The notes under the pieces are model-generated. The model saw only the letters and a list, made by a program, of their open reading frames with translations. It searched no databases and was not told where the DNA came from. The translations under genes were made by a program, and so were the position numbers. Shown here piece by piece: positions 62,926 through 64,000 of a stretch of DNA of 64,000 bases. How positions within the stretch are numbered: the first letter of the stretch is position 1; every line of letters starts with the position of its first letter. Source of the stretch: Pogona vitticeps (lineage: Eukaryota > Chordata > Lepidosauria > Squamata > Agamidae); contig NC_135795.1 of assembly GCF_051106095.1 (NCBI RefSeq), positions 875,501-939,500 of the forward strand. The letters run 5' to 3'.

Positions 62926-64000
62926 TTCGAAGGATAAAGTTGCCAATTGCCTATCTTTGTCAATCTGCTTCAGGGTGAATTTTGCAACGAGCCGCGACTC
63001 TTGGAAGACGACCGTGCCCCCCCCCCCGTCTGCCTGGATGAGGGTCAGCGATGTCCCCGCGTGGGCTTTGTGTTCACTTTGTGGTCAGCCTGGTCGTGAC
63101 GAACAGGCTGGTGGGCTTCCCACGGGCATCATCTTCTGGGTTGGAGTGCTGGCCTGGGGAGCCCTTTTGGGATGCCTCCAACGTCAGGGTGGCCCCCCTT
63201 CTGGGCGGGGGGGGGGTCGCCAGCCATGCCCTTTGCCACAGCTTGGCTGGGAGGTCCCCTCGTCGTGAGTTTTTGCTCCTTGATTCTTCCCTTTTAATTG
63301 TCTTAAACCTCCCAACAATCTCTTTAAAGCTTTCCAAAGCAGCTTAGCTATGATCGCGGCAGCAGGGAGAGCGGGCCCTCACGTCTGGTGATTATTTCTT
63401 CTTACTTTGTTTGAATGTAAAGCTCTCCTGAAAATATATCTTTCAAGGAGGAGATTTAAAGGGATGTGGGTTTTTTTTGGGTGCTTAAAAAACAACAACA
63501 CCCAACCCAGAGACTCTCGCTGCTTTGCGTGCAGCTGGAAAAGGAGGCTTAGAGTTCACAGCAAGCCCATTCGCATGTTGGGGGGGGGGGGAGAGATTTG
63601 TGTCCAGCCCCCCCCCCCAAAGGCTCTTACTCACCAGACCTGGGGTCTTACTGTGGCCTTAATCAAACAGAAGTGTTTAGACGAAAGAGCCAGCCTTGCC
63701 TGGATCTTCTGGTTCTCCTGGAGGAGTCTAGCTTGGTGTCATCCAGATGGAAGGCGAAGATCTGGGGTGGGTGCAGGATGTCTCGCCCCGATGGAATTAG
63801 TTTACTCCTTGTATGGGCTTTCAGCTTCCTTCTCTTCTGCGCAGCCTGTTTCCAACCATACCTGTGTTGGTTCCTCGTAACTTTTGAGCGGGCATCAAGT
63901 TCCTTCACGGTTCTGTTTCCTGCAGGCTGAAAGTTCAGGAGCGCCAGTGAAATAGACACTCCATGCATGCTCAGAAACTCCCTCTCTCCTGCACAATGGC

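Larger units (their letters stand above)
55600..64000 (+). other. CASKIN1 intron 1 (5' part)
   Basis: No coding exon is recognised. The first about 800 bases continue the CpG island, with a (CTC)n run at about 56427-56464. A (GT)n lies at 57544-57574 and a G14 run at about 57300. An AT-rich block at about 59300-60300 holds a 100-codon unidentified minus-strand ORF (59492-59794). Several diverged reptile repeats follow and are listed separately. The segment 63000-64000 shows C and G runs only. Confidence 0.6.

Overview
The window looks like a gene-dense, GC-rich segment of a squamate reptile (lizard or snake) genome, plausibly a microchromosome. Two things support this. Spliced vertebrate genes can be traced exon by exon across it. 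The mobile elements are of a squamate type: a Bov-B LINE 3' end, Sauria-type SINE copies, tRNA-derived SINEs with a CR1-like tail, CR1 fragments, and hAT-like foldback elements. The species cannot be named from the sequence alone, and no search was run.

Layout, left to right. (1) 184-456, +: last coding exon of ZDHHC4, a palmitoyltransferase, ending in a KKXX ER-retrieval motif. (2) 1880-9987, -: the whole E4F1 gene, 14 coding exons and 796 codons. (3) 9988-10502: a CpG-island head-to-head promoter with four CCAAT boxes and a YY1-type site. (4) 10503-12549, +: PGP, two exons and 312 aa, followed by a 3'UTR of about 2 kb. (5) 16579-22202, +: BRICD5, a BRICHOS type II membrane protein of 6 exons and 222 aa. 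(6) 23246-27415, -: MLST8, 8 coding exons and 326 aa, with a noncoding first exon near 28.5 kb. (7) 35416-46090, +: a hexosaminidase D-like GH20 gene, 13 coding exons and 564 aa, with an N-terminal signal anchor. (8) 55506-55599, +: first coding exon of CASKIN1. Its first intron fills the rest of the window.

The block E4F1-PGP-BRICD5-MLST8-CASKIN1 matches, in order and relative orientation, my recollection of human 16p13.3. Two members do not belong to that human block. ZDHHC4 (7p22 in human) sits tail-to-tail with E4F1. A HEXD-like gene sits between MLST8 and CASKIN1, whereas human HEXD lies on 17q25.

No single pathway joins the genes. MLST8 is a core mTOR-complex subunit. PGP removes phosphoglycolate and related side products. 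E4F1 is a zinc-finger transcription and ubiquitin-ligase factor. CASKIN1 is a neuronal scaffold. The main points of interest are the HEXD-like paralogue, two GC-AG introns (E4F1 and HEXD-like), microsatellites abutting splice donors in the HEXD-like gene, a hAT element nested in a SINE with a recognisable 8-bp target duplication, a 168-bp tandem duplication in the PGP intron, and several foldback sequences. No retrovirus-like element was recognised.
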